Source: Platerodrilus igneus
Taxonomy: Eukaryota > Arthropoda > Insecta > Coleoptera > Lycidae
NCBI GenBank assembly: GCA_036346225.1
Contig: JARFIW010000003.1
Span: 2,536,501 to 2,600,500, forward strand
Length of the DNA stretch: 64,000 bases
Direction: 5' to 3'
A model generated the notes under the pieces. The model worked only from the letters and a program-made list of their open reading frames with translations. It was not told the DNA's origin and ran no database searches. Of this stretch, positions 24,189-39,963 are shown piece after piece (the stretch's first letter is position 1; each line of letters starts with the position of its first letter). The translations under genes and the position numbers were made by a program.

Positions 24189-25110
24189 AACTTAACAAAC
24201 TAACGTGCTTTCATTTTTTGTGTTAAAAGGCATTTACAATTTAAATACGCATATAAAACATTTCTGCATGTTTCCCATCATTCTCTATATGTTAACGTAT
24301 AATAAGTTCATATAAATATTTTAACTTGTAAACAAGTGTTATCTCTGTTACTATGAAGCATAAACAAGGTGACTTCCGACAACCAGAACACCACATGTGT
24401 TCCAAATTTCAACTTTCTACCACTGCTGGAGAACAGGAAATCCTTTTTGCAGCTTCACATCGGTGGTACGTTGGCCAATTTTTTATTAAGATATTGATAT
24501 AACAAATTTTACAAAAATGTATGCAGGAAGCGACATTTCAGCTATTAAAAGAAAAATATTCAACCAACCTTAATACTGGATAAATTTACAACACAAGATT
24601 GATCATGTCTGTTTTCGAAAGCTGACACGTCGGTCTTTCTTCATCTTCACCAGAGTCTTATTTTACCAGGTAATTTATCTGACTTCCTTTTTCTTATATT
24701 TAGTTCACTATCACCAAGATCTGTGTGCAAATCAACAATGCAATCGGCTTGACTGTACATTGCGCATCACGCCTTAATTTTTCAGGGTTTTGTCAAGCTT
24801 AGTACCGGAACTGATCTTTAAAAGTGCCTAAATTTGTAACTGACTAATTAATGCGTAACTACGATATTCTCATTTGGATCACTAATTTATATCAATATAA
24901 TAGAATCAACAAAACAATTTATAATTGCAAAACAATCAAATTAATTTGTTTGTAATTTTGCATATAAATCTTTAAAGTGATACTATAGGCCACTCATTAT
25001 GCAATTGCTATATTTCCCAAATCCAAACAATTTTCAATTTCTGGGAGAATGTAAATAAAAGAATATAAGTTGTTAAAGATATAGGCTCATTTGAGTATAC
25101 ACACATGCAC
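24189..25110. other. AT-rich non-genic gap
   Basis: No supported feature. Frames are short and no family motif is visible. Confidence 0.45.
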
Positions 25111-25141
25111 GTTCGCACGCACGCACGCACGCGCGCACGCG

Positions 25142-25206
<65 letters not shown>
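25111..25206 (+). repeat. compound microsatellite
   Basis: Runs from (GCAC)n through (GC)n and (AC)n into (AT)n. Alternating purine-pyrimidine DNA of this kind can adopt Z or cruciform forms. No gene signal. Confidence 0.95.
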
Positions 25207-25208
<2 letters not shown>

Positions 25209-26591
25209 ATGTGAATGATTGATTACTCTGGGCTGGGTGTAACTTTATTGCTATGAATGATCGATACTAATCGAGTCCGAAGTTAGGCGTCGAATTTTAT
25301 TGCAGTGAAAGGACTAGTCGATTCTTAGCTTATAGATTGATAAAACCACTGTAATGATACAAGAATAATAATACCAAATAATCCTCTTACAAACAATCTT
25401 TCAAATACCAAATAATGCATTCACAACTAATTTTTCATACCAACAATATCTTAAAAACATATTGTATATACTAAAACATAGAGTCCGGAACATCTCATTA
25501 AAGCTAGAGTTATCACTCATCGATAACTTCTTAATTAAACATTCCTTAATATGTACAACAATTAGCTTTAGAAGTCTTATAATTTAGTATCCTTTATCTT
25601 AGAAACCGTATTAAACTTATCTAAATTCAGCTATGTTAAATTTTACTTTGTGTGTAGGTTTATCAGAAACCCCTTAAACTTAAAATTAAATTGACTTTTA
25701 CACACATGTCTTTCTCTGAAACTTAAATTAGAAATATGAGTTTTTATAAATCACTTAAAATATCTAAATAAATTGATTTAAAGTTAACCGTTGCAAATCT
25801 TCTTGTTTCGTAGAACGTTCAAAGAACTATTCACCTTTTAAAAAAGTACCCACCAAAATTTTGTTAACTTTTTACACAAATATTTAAATTACATGCTATT
25901 CTTAAGCTCATCAAATATTTGAAATAATAAAACTAACCTACTATAAATTTAAAAGATAATTCTAACTTTATGTTCCTGCGGTAGCTTCTCACTAGAGTTT
26001 CTGGACCCAAATCGGTTGTTTCGAGTTATTAACCCTCAGCTTGGTGTGCTCCCCAATACTTCAAAAATATTTATCAACAACTTGGAGTTGTTTTTGAAGT
26101 ACTAACCCTGTACTTCAAGTCGATTTAGTCTCGATTTTAGTTTCTCATATTAAGAGTCGATTTATAGTTGTGTCCTTATTTAGTGTCGATTTTAATTTCC
26201 TTACTTAGTCGATTTAATTTCCCATACTTAGATTTCTTACGCAAATGCATCTAGGTTGAAAGAAATTTCATTTTACGTTTATTTTACTTTAAATATGTGG
26301 AATTTGTTTTATTTCCGAGCTTAGAATGTCTTAAATATTTTAAAATTGATTGAATTGCGTCCGCAATTATTTATCTCGATGAATGTAGTTATTACTGAAT
26401 GTGCTTTCTTTAATTAACTGTAGCTTATTATTGATTTTACACAGGGTGATTTGTATTTACTTTTTGCACAATGAACGAATTATTTAAATTTTATGATTTA
26501 AACGTTTGGTTTTCGCGGTTTTTATGATATTTACATAAAGTATTTTTCTCTTGTGACCTTATATACCCTTAAATAACCCTATTATCATAGC
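25207..26591. other. AT-rich non-genic region with short tandem words
   Basis: No genes. A short decayed tandem of AGTCGATTTTAATTTC-like words occupies about 26119-26232. The AT run at 26592-26611 is preceded by TATCATAGCAAT, a phrase repeated just before the (TA)n tract at 28371. Confidence 0.45.
26119..26232 (+). repeat. decayed tandem of GTCGATTT words
   Basis: About five irregular copies of a GTCGATTTTAATTTC-like phrase spaced roughly 15-35 bases. Origin unknown. Confidence 0.5.
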
Positions 26592-26611
26592 AATATATAT
26601 ATATATATATA
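26592..26611 (+). repeat. (AT)n microsatellite
   Basis: A pure AT dinucleotide run of 20 bases. Confidence 0.9.
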
Positions 26612-28369
26612 AATCACAATTAACTTTAATTAATGAAAGAAAGCTCATTCTTCAAAAAGCAAATCACATTTAGTAAGATAAATAACTTGTACGCCATACA
26701 ATTCATTTTAAAACAACTATGCAAGCATAAAACTGAAAATAAATACGCATGAATAACATCTTAAACGCTACGAGTCTTATTGAATTAAATACGCATTAGT
26801 GTAAGGACATAACCATGCATACTCGCAATAAGAGAATCCTATTCAAAACAAATCTTTCATAAACGCAGGAAGTGAATAAACGCATTCATATACGTCATCA
26901 TAAAAATTAGACTACGTGATCTCTTAACGGTAAATATCAGAAAATTCGAATAAAATCCAACCGATTAGGGAAACAAAGCAGGAGAACAGAGGTTTGGCTA
27001 CGTGATAAATCAAACGGAAGTTTGAATAAATTGCTATACAAATAAGTGGACGTGACTTGAGAGAGGTAAAAAGGTTTTATATTCAGAGGAATACACTATA
27101 CAACACTAGATGCCTACGTGATGTACTAAGCGTGTCGACGAGAATTTGGATGGTAACTTTATAGAAAGTCCGAAGGCCTGCATTATAAGGCGAAATGCAA
27201 CGCCTCAATCAACAAAGTAAACTCGGGAAACCAATCATACAGGTGAAGAGGAGGATCCTTTATATAGAATACGAGTTTGATAAACTATCGGTCTTTCTTC
27301 AACCAAGGCACGCTTGGTAACAGTTTAAATTAGAATATCACGCGAAGTAAAAATAGTAAATTAAATAAATATAATTTTAGTGAAAGTCGCGATAGAAAAA
27401 TTTTGAAATTATAATACTAGTGCAAGTATACGATAGAAGTTTGCGGTTAACTTTGAAACGCAAGTTAAATTTTTTAATTAAACATAATTTTAATATTTAA
27501 TAACTTAGGGCTCTAAATGTTTGACTAGATCTAAATATTCGACCAGAGAACCAAATAAGTACTCTAAATGTTCGACTAAATCTAAATATTCAACGAAATA
27601 ACCAACTAAGCAATCTAAATATTCGAACAAAGAACCAACTAAGTAATCTAAGTATCCCATACATAAACCACTACATAATCATTTAAGTATTTGTCTAAAC
27701 ATTGGTCTACATAAGTCGTTTGACCGAGCTGTACTACGCAATAAATAAGAGAGCTTAACTGAAAACAATCCAAGGGTACTTGTCAAGAATTGGAAACACG
27801 CAAAGAAAACACAGGTCAGAAATAAGAACATTCTTTAATAGCATAAGGCATTATTTTCATATTTTGCATATACTGGAATATTTATGTAAAGGGTCATCAA
27901 AAATCTTTAAAAATTACGTAGAGAGAAAGAAGGTCGTTTGAACGTTCAAAAGGTAGTTCCAGTAGTATACAGTGTTATTTTTGCTGGCTTTAACTGATTT
28001 AAGGGAGTTAAAATTTGAGGACAAACAGATTTATATTGTTGGGGGGTTTATTTTTGAATAGCGAATCACATTATAAAAGTTGTAAAGATGTGAAGTGTAT
28101 ATAGTTTTTTGTTCATTATATAAATTTTGGCAAGTTCATTTATCTCAATCAAGTAGGAAAGTATTAGAGAAAAAAAGACGGTAAAAATTTCTTTGTTATT
28201 ATACCGTCGTGCACTCTGTGCGGATTGAACTGACCTAGTCGAGAGTCGAGGCATATATAACGAATTGTGTTTGAAATTTAAATTTTAGGTTATTTAGAGA
28301 CACAGAGCGGTGGCGGGCAGCAGGAAACTGAACGTTAATTACATCGGCGTGCGACGATATCATAGCAAT

Positions 28370-28370
<1 letters not shown>
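26612..28370. other. AT-rich non-genic region
   Basis: No supported coding region. A short tandem of CTAAATATTCGAC-like words lies at about 27505-27660. The region between the two TATCATAGCAAT phrases (26582 and 28356) could be one inserted unit, but no termini are clear. Confidence 0.4.
27505..27660 (+). repeat. decayed tandem of CTAAATATTCGAC words
   Basis: Six or so copies of a phrase like TCTAAATATTCGACTAAAGAACCAACTAAG, with irregular spacing. No coding or regulatory meaning is apparent. Confidence 0.55.
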
Positions 28371-32640
<4,270 letters not shown>

Positions 32641-32804
32641 CTTTTTTGATTTGTTACAGGTGAAGCATATATTTGATCGTGGCCTTTGCTGTTGTGTCTG
32701 TGAAGGACCACAAACACATGTGTTTTGCACTTGGATACTATTGGGCTTATTAGAAGAACTTCGTTCTGTATTCACTTTTGCACCGCAGGGACATGACATC
32801 TTAA
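32641..32804 (-). CDS. small cysteine-rich exon (start-codon exon), unknown protein
   Basis: On the minus strand an acceptor TATTTTGACAG is followed by five bases, then ATG at 32799, 53 codons, and a strong donor AAG/GTAAGA at 32641/32640. The peptide begins MSCPCGAKVN and contains three cysteine pairs: C3/C5 (CPC), C28/C30 (CVC) and C45/C48 (CFTC), with a Ser/Asn/Gln-rich linker. The opening CPCG resembles small insect metallothioneins, which start M-P-C-P-C-G, but cysteines are too few for a clear assignment; a zinc-binding N-terminus is equally possible. The following exon would lie to the left and was not found. Confidence 0.45.
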
Positions 32805-35690
32805 CTGTCAAAATAATATGAACGTTATATTTACTAACACTGTTAATTCAATCAAATTCAAGTTACTACTGATTATTACCTGGTGGTGGTAGACGTCCGG
32901 TTTAGATTTATTGCACTTTTGAAAACAATATAACCATAAATTTAGACACGACAGAGACAGACTGTAATTACGACTACATCTTGTTGCAGTAAAAGCACAG
33001 GGTATTTCAAACTTTTAGTGTATAAGGTGAACGACCTAAATTTAGACACCATCCCAAATCCATACATATCATTAAATCGTGTAAAATAATAAATCTGTAA
33101 CTTTCAAATTTATTTTGAGACATCTGTTAACATATTTCAACAATAAATATTTTAATGCGGAAGAGAGACCTATATTACCCACATTACAATGGTGTATACA
33201 TAATATGGAAATTAGATGGTGCATGCGGTGTGTGAAATTTTGTGTTACGTCGAAATTTTGTTATATACAAAATATTCAGTAATGTTAGTACCACTTTTGT
33301 TTTGATCCAATGAGAAGGTATTAAATTATTATCGTTTTTACCTGCATATCTCAAAAATTTTAATGGTGTTTGAAATTACGGACGTATCATTTTAAGTGTA
33401 TGAAACGCTTTGACCTTGCGTTAAATAAAAACAGAATGTAAAAAGAAAAAAATTAATCTTAAATGGAAAAATTCATGTTGAAGCACCCTGTATAATTTTG
33501 ATTTTATATATATATATATATATAGTGTATATTAAGCAAGACAGTGCAGTAAAATTGGCTGTTTTATTCAAATTATAAATTTCAAACCACACAAACATTG
33601 TTTTATCTCTATTAAAAACAAATCGGAACGGAACTTAGCGTTGTTAATTAAATTAAACCACAAACGTGTAAAGAAAATATTTATAATTATAAAGTTTCGT
33701 AGTAGAATCCTGTCATTTTTTAAAAGAAAGCTTTAGATTTATGAAATAATAGTAAATTCATTACGTGGATCTTAAATATAAAAGAGCTTTTTCAAATTTC
33801 AGTTAAATTCAATTCAATGTTACATAGTTTCAATATACAATATACAATATTCAATATACAATGTTACATAGTTTCAATATACATAGGTTAGAATTACTAT
33901 GAACCAAACTCAGACGCTGAGTAGTAAAATTTGCCACATTAGATTGCAGACAATTTGATCTGTTTCATATAATATGTTGCAATTTATTAACTTAGTTACA
34001 TAAAAGCATTAAGCACGTCGTATAAACCATACGAAATTATGTATCTTTTACGTGATAGAAATTTAAAGAGAGAGTTCATAATAGCTATTTCGAACCGGGA
34101 AAAATGAATTTAATTATTTGCGAGCCATTAATCAGAAAACGCCAAAAATGCAAAGATACGAGCGAGCAATAAGAAGCCGGATGGGACCGCGGCATTGAGG
34201 ATTGATATAATCTTAAGTCAATAGGAAAGTTGAAAGGAACGTAGTTTCAAAGAAGAATAGATATGGATGTTCCCGCAGGACACAATAAACGCTTGCAGGT
34301 GCGAGGTATTTTCAATGCACCTGTAGGTGTAATTGTTGTTGTGACAGGTTAATGGGGTTTGTACTGGAATAGTTCGCCCCGTCATTAAGTTGCAATTTTG
34401 GGGTATGATGGGTTAATGTGGCTGTTGTTTGAAGAACGAAAAATGAAAATATTTAAAAATTGGAAGACTGGTGTTTCTGGATATACTTAACCTTACTATA
34501 GGTGAATTAAACCGTGGGTAATTATAATACTTTACGGTTATGTATTTCTATGTATATGTGAGTTTTGGATGTAAACATGGTTGGTAGTTTATGGGATATG
34601 ACGTTAATCAATCGTGAAAGTGATTGTTTTCGTTGATCAATAATTTACAAACGGAATGAGTGTTGATTAAATTTAATCATAATAATATCATTTTAATATA
34701 TAAAGGAATATGTAGACATTGATATTAAAGTATTTTACAAGGGACAATAAACAGATTATGAAAAGTTGATATTGAACTGTTTTCTTATGTTGGTTATGAA
34801 CAACAAACATTCCAAGATACTGGGATTTATATATGTCTTGTAATTTAATATAGGAAGCAGGAAACATGAAGAATGATAGCATTGTTGATGCATTAGATAT
34901 AAGGTCTTTTTAGGATTTTTTTAGCAATACCTGGCCAGAATTTAGGTTAAGAAATTGTTTTTTGGAAAGTATATTTGTATTTTTATTGAGATTACTTTAT
35001 TCTAGTAGTTTAGATTGAATTTTATTTGAATTTATTTAAAAGCTAGATAAATAGATATTTGCAAAGGATATCCGACTACCCCAGTGATGGAATATTATTT
35101 GAAAGAGGCATTCTATTTTGAGAACTTTTTTTAATGACAGAATTAATAAGCGCTTTTATGATATTTTAGAAAAAGGTAAATATAAGGTGATAAATTGTTA
35201 CGTTCAATTGTGCCTAGCTAAATGTTTTCGTTCGTTTTAGAATTCTTTTTAAATATTGCCACGCTTTCGTTCCGATATCTTGTGTAACTACCTGTTTTGA
35301 GAAACGTCTTTGATTACGCTGTATAGTTAAATAAATTGATTTATTCCTGTAAAGCTCTTTTAATATCATTGAACCAAGTACTTTTTAACATTCGGTAGAG
35401 TGGTATTAGCGCATTTAGTTTAGTTCAAAGTACCTCAATTTATCCTTATTGTTTGAGATAACTCAGCATATATGCTCGGTTATCTACAATCATTGTTTTT
35501 TAAAGAATATGTTCACTTTATTTATGAAGAGTAATAAAGTTTTCATAGCATAAATTTTCTACAATTGTATTCGCATTTGCCAGTTTTCGTTAATTATTCA
35601 TATACTGAAACGACTTTATAAGTATTCTTTTGACATGTGTTACTCAAATATTTGAATCACTTATAATCTCGTTTCCTAATTTCATTTCAG
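32805..35690. other. AT-rich non-genic region
   Basis: No supported gene. There is a small (TA)n run near 33507-33524. The phrase CAATGTTACATAGTTTCAATATACA occurs twice, about 44 bases apart, near 33817 and 33861. Around 34140-34400 the base composition is less AT-rich but frames stay closed. Confidence 0.45.
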
Positions 35691-36545
35691 TTCGATCTTG
35701 TCTTTCGTCGTGATAACATGTACTCTCTGCGTGATTAATTTTGTTACTTCAACAGCGATGTACGTTTTGTTTTCACGAGAAGTGGATATTCTGGGTGCAC
35801 GGTAAGTTCTGCTGCGCTTATTAATACTAGTAGATTATCTTTTTAGCTGTTCGACGTAGACCCAATGATTTCTCTACATAGGTCAAATTGCTTTCTTTTA
35901 CGTAGGTCCAAATGCTTCTACGTAGACCCAATTGCTCTTTGCGTAGACCCACTAGTTCAGCTATGGTTGCAACAAATCTGGCTACCGTTGTGACGTTGCA
36001 GCAATGAGCGAGGTCAAGATGTGTTACTGGTTTACCTTCAGGTATTTAGCTGCAAGATAAGTATCTCGGCACGTTAAGGTATATTCCTTGTTTCTTTTTG
36101 TTGCACGCCAAGAAATTATTATTTATCAGCGTTTGATGTTGGTGCGGAATCAGATTACTAAATCCGTTTAAAAACTAGCTTTACTAGTACTTCTTGTTAC
36201 TATTTTTTTAAAATACTTACTGTAATTTGTTCAACATTTAATATTTTTTTTTACTTAACTCACTTGCTTATACGAAAGTGTAAACATTACTTTTTTTACC
36301 AATTAGTCCTACATATTAAGCTACAAAATGCGCACTTTGTACCTCAAATACTAAAATTGTCCGTAGAATATAATTCGTTTTTAAATAGTAACTCTTTATT
36401 TATTTTTGTATATAATAGAAATTTTTATGTTCATTGTAAATACGAAATCGTGGGCGGTGTACTTTTTTGTCTATGCGAATCACCCCACTCTCCGCGGTTG
36501 TAGTTAGTCCGGTCGTTCTAAATTTCTTTTGTCTTTTTATACGTA
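35691..36545 (+). mobile_element. possible divergent LTR of the same retroelement group
   Basis: Tentative. A GTAAGT donor at 35802 is followed about 740 bases later by AGTCCGGTCGTTCTAAATTTC and a TACGTAATC end, similar in layout to the LTR ends at 23.1 kb (donor to end 563 bases) and 50.99 kb (717 bases). No TG start, CA end or primer site could be fixed, so it may be only a resemblance. Confidence 0.25.
35854..35960 (+). repeat. short tandem of ACGTAGACCCAA units
   Basis: About five units of roughly 20-24 bases built on TACGTAGACCCAATTGCT. They lie just after the GTAAGT donor at 35802. Confidence 0.7.
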
Positions 36546-38046
36546 ATCGTGATTTGTGCGGGTCCTTATTTTATCGCCCTTTTTGTTTTTACTTGACCCG
36601 TGCGTTATTTACCTTACAAATGCTACCCTTACAAAGTATAGGCTACCGGAGCAAGAAAGACTTATGCGGAAAGCGAACGTGGTGATATCCGCGGATAATC
36701 GACATGGACCCGATATTTAATTTGGACAGTTTAGATCCAAACCTACTCGGTTGGATATTAAATGATCTTTTTGTAATGTGAACTCGAGCTTGATAAAATA
36801 GAAATCCTTATTTAAAATGGTATTCCACTGAAAGTTTATTAGCTATTTATAAATTGTTATTATTGTTTTGATGGTGGCATTTGTTCATGACGCTGGTTCA
36901 ATTAAATATGGTGAACTTATAAAACGGCCAAGATCAGGGTGAGGTATAGTGTGAATTTCATTAAATGTACAAAACCTAGGTTTTGCAATTATATTTAAAG
37001 GGATTGTTAAAGTTAGGACTGCTTAAAAATGAATTGATTTCTGTAATTCCACAATTCTGCGTATGTACTTATTTACAGGAATAATGTTACGATGCTTGTA
37101 CTTAAATTGATTTTAGGTGTCGTGGTGAGTTGAAGGTGGTTGTGTTCTTTGTTTAAATATATAGCTTGAGTGTAAAAGAAACGCCGTTCCACCAGAAAGC
37201 CGATTTAATTGGATTTCCCTGAATTTCGTCGTCCAGAGAATTATCACAAAACCGGACAGGTTGGCGTTCATAAATTTACAACAACATTGAAAGTTTTCAA
37301 TTCAACCTATTAATTTTTATATTTTTCGATTTCTTTCCATTTCTTTCCTTGTTAGCTAGTGCACACTTAATTTGTATCGAGATTCTCGTCCCTTCTGGAC
37401 AATTCAGAAATAAAAAATTTAACGCTTTGTTCATTCGTAACAGGTATCCAAATTAAATATAAAATACAATAAAAGAGTACTTAAGGAAGAATATTAAAAC
37501 CTTGTAAATATTAGTTAGGAGAAAACTAGCGAGATATAAAGAAACTTAGAGGAACTAAAAATTATCTAAGTAAAAGAAATAAATAAATCGGGTTATCTTA
37601 TGTTTATTAAAAGAAAGGCGGAAATATAAAAATTCAGCAACTGAAGAAGGTATCAAAAATAAATGAATAATAATATACGAAATATAACCTACCAATAATT
37701 GGAGACCTTTGTGAACGAGTTACTAATAGAAGTAGGATAATATTTCATAAAAAGTCACAGTGTTAGCAGAAATAAAAGAAATAAAAGATAACTTCTTTCT
37801 TTCACCATAGCTACAGCCTTAATGTTAGTTTGACGCAGTTCTTGGTAGCCTATCTTCATGCTACAGCTTCTTTAATATGATCTGTATACTTGATCTTTTC
37901 TATTCTTTTACAAATCATATATTTGCTCTGTCTTATATCACTACCTTAACTATTCCGTCATGTCCAAAATTTATGATTTATCATCTTTTTATACCGTCTT
38001 ACATTACAGACTACGCTATAGACTTACGGTAGTATCCATCAGAAGC
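36546..38046. other. non-genic gap
   Basis: No supported gene. A 25-codon frame from ATG at 36704 (MDPIFNLDSLDPNLLGWIL) looks coding-like and might be the start of a retroelement gag, but it ends at once. The rest is AT-rich and closed. Confidence 0.4.
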
Positions 38047-38238
38047 TGTCGTAAACGGTAGCATTTGTCGACTAAAGAACGGAGTATGGAAAAAAAGGAG
38101 AAAATAAAATAACCTGCAGTAATGCACTTTTACCCGAACCGGTTCGAGAATTCTACCTTTCCTCGTTAACGTTTAAATATCAAGTCACCTCCACACATGC
38201 ACACGCACACGCACGCGCACACCCACGCACACGCGCAG

Positions 38239-38290
<52 letters not shown>

Positions 38291-38400
38291 ACATCGTTCG
38301 TTTTGCTTATCCGCGCGTGCGTTCACGCTTTATTTAAAATAGTAATTCCGAATAGATGGAATATATGACAATATAGCCATTGTGTGTAAACATGACTGCC
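38047..38400 (+). repeat. dispersed repeat, copy 1
   Basis: Shares blocks in the same order with 48675-49435: GTCGTAAA near the start, AATAACCTGCAGTAATGCACTTTT, CGAACCGGTTCG, ATCAAGTCAC, an internal CA/GC microsatellite, then CGTGCGTTCACGC and TGGAATAT...TAGCCATTG. CGAACCGGTTCG is itself palindromic. There is no coding capacity. It is probably a non-autonomous element containing a microsatellite seed. Confidence 0.7.
38193..38293 (+). repeat. (CA)n/(GC) microsatellite
   Basis: A GCACAC-rich stretch running into pure (AC)n. It lies inside the dispersed repeat at the same internal position as in its relative at 49267-49328. Confidence 0.9.
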
Positions 38401-38775
38401 CGCGAAAGCACGTGCCTTCCTAACACGAAAAATGAGAAATGAAAAAATTAATGTAATAAAGGAATACTTTTTAAAAATAATGTCAAATCTAAGCTAAAAG
38501 CAAAGGGCATGGTTTAACTATTGGTCGTCTATAAAAACCCATGGCGGTTTTGACCGTAACTACACGTATTTGCACATCGCTCCTCGGGCGCAACTCTATT
38601 ACTATGTCACAATAGACCACTTAAAAGACGATTTAAGATATTTTGTATAAGGACTAGAGTTTTGAGCTTTATATTTAGGTTAGGGTTTGTCCATTTTTGC
38701 TTTCGTTGAAGCGTGTTAAAGTATTTCAAGGAATACCGCTTCCAAAAATCAAACCTCTCGCCCCTAAAGAAGTTA
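38401..38775. other. gap at the 3' side of the BEL/Pao relic
   Basis: Not assigned. It may include the end of the BEL/Pao pol gene or its 3' region. CTATAAAAACCC near 38529 resembles a TATA box, but nothing downstream supports a gene. Confidence 0.35.
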
Positions 38776-39060
38776 CTATCTGGAAACCCGATTAAGGTAT
38801 AAATCCGACAAAGTGGCTTCCGAAATAATGGAGTTTAAAGGTTCCAGGTTTAAAAAATGTCCGGAAGTAAAGGGTGATAAACCATAGGGGTCGTTGCTTA
38901 ATGCGCACAGTGGGCGGAAGTTAAGCACGGTTTTGATGTGACATGAAGAATGTCCATTTCGCTGTTTGCCGATAACCCGGAATAAGCGAGTCTTAAACTT
39001 TTTCACGCCGGCTTCCGCCAAACCATCGAAATGCTGTGCTAAAGGCGGACTAAAGTGCCA

Positions 39061-39330
39061 GGCGGCTCCGTGACTAAGTTGGTTCACCTAAGGACCCGGG
39101 TTCGATCCCCGACACGGAGCGCTTGAAAAATGTTCGGCGAAAATTTTTCACAAAAATACGCCTTCGTACGGATGAGAAGTAAAATGTAAAATGTTTAAGT
39201 GTTGTCATGCACGTTGAAGATCCCTACCTTGCTTGGAACAGACTAAATTCAAAATTTCCAGGTAGCAAAACTCGTTCCCTGGTGAATGTAGCGCCTTCGG
39301 GTTGATCATTGGATAATCATGTGTAGGGTA
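39061..39330 (+). mobile_element. tRNA-derived SINE, copy 1
   Basis: The head GGCGGCTCCGTGACTAAGTTGG resembles a tRNA 5' half with an A box. A perfect B box GGTTCGATCC lies at 39099-39108. The body shares long blocks with the copies at 41878 and 42174: CTTGAAAAATGTTCGGCGA, CAAAAATACG, GATCCCTACCTTGCTTGGAA and a GGTTGATCATTGG end. It sits inside BEL/Pao integrase sequence, directly after WHFSPP on the minus strand. Confidence 0.88.
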
Positions 39331-39963
39331 CTAACGTGTGTGTGCGCCTTGGAAATTGTCGAGTAACAATCCGAGTCAGTGCCACGATGGAAATCGAAAT
39401 AGCGAAAGGCTGCAACAAAACGTTTTGTAGACAAATCAACAACAAGTTCAAGGTGGATTGCTTTAGTTTTCGTGCACAAAAAATGCAGACATGCTTTTAA
39501 AGATTTAGAGCGTCTCAAACGATGAGGCCTGACGAACATGGCAGAAAAAATAGATTCCAACATGAACAAATGGGATGTGTCCGAATTCTATAAAAGAGCA
39601 AATCTCCCACAAGAGGGGGAAAGCAAAGACGAGGTTTAACCCAAAAGCATTTGTAACATCTTGCAAGTGTCTGATAAATAGGACAATATTCAGAATTATT
39701 GAAGTAGTCGATAACGCAAACTCTTTAAACCGGAGTGTAAATACTTATAATGTGTGTTTTGACGATAAGACTAGTCTCCTATGTTGGCTCAGTAGAAGTA
39801 AGAGATACTTAAGTTCGTAACTCAACTCGGAGTTTATAAGACGACCTAGTACCCTTAAAAGTCCACCTGGATCTTTAAATGCAGAAAGGCATCGAAAAGG
39901 TTTTGTTAGTAATTTGGCATTCTTTACCTGGTCAAGTAGCTCTGTAAAGACTGTCGATTGCAC
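39331..39963 (-). pseudogene. BEL/Pao integrase core and preceding linker
   Basis: This continues the pol gene beyond the SINE. KAIHLELVVDLSTKRFVAAF is the start of the integrase catalytic core in BEL/Pao elements, with the D of VVDL as a catalytic aspartate candidate. Further right on the strand, LLRVLGRLINSELSYELKY matches the linker before the integrase zinc finger. Frames differ, with at least two shifts. Confidence 0.8.

Noticed and set aside
39061..39122. A functional tRNA gene
   Set aside because: The cloverleaf is imperfect and the sequence continues into a body shared by two other dispersed copies, so it is a SINE head.
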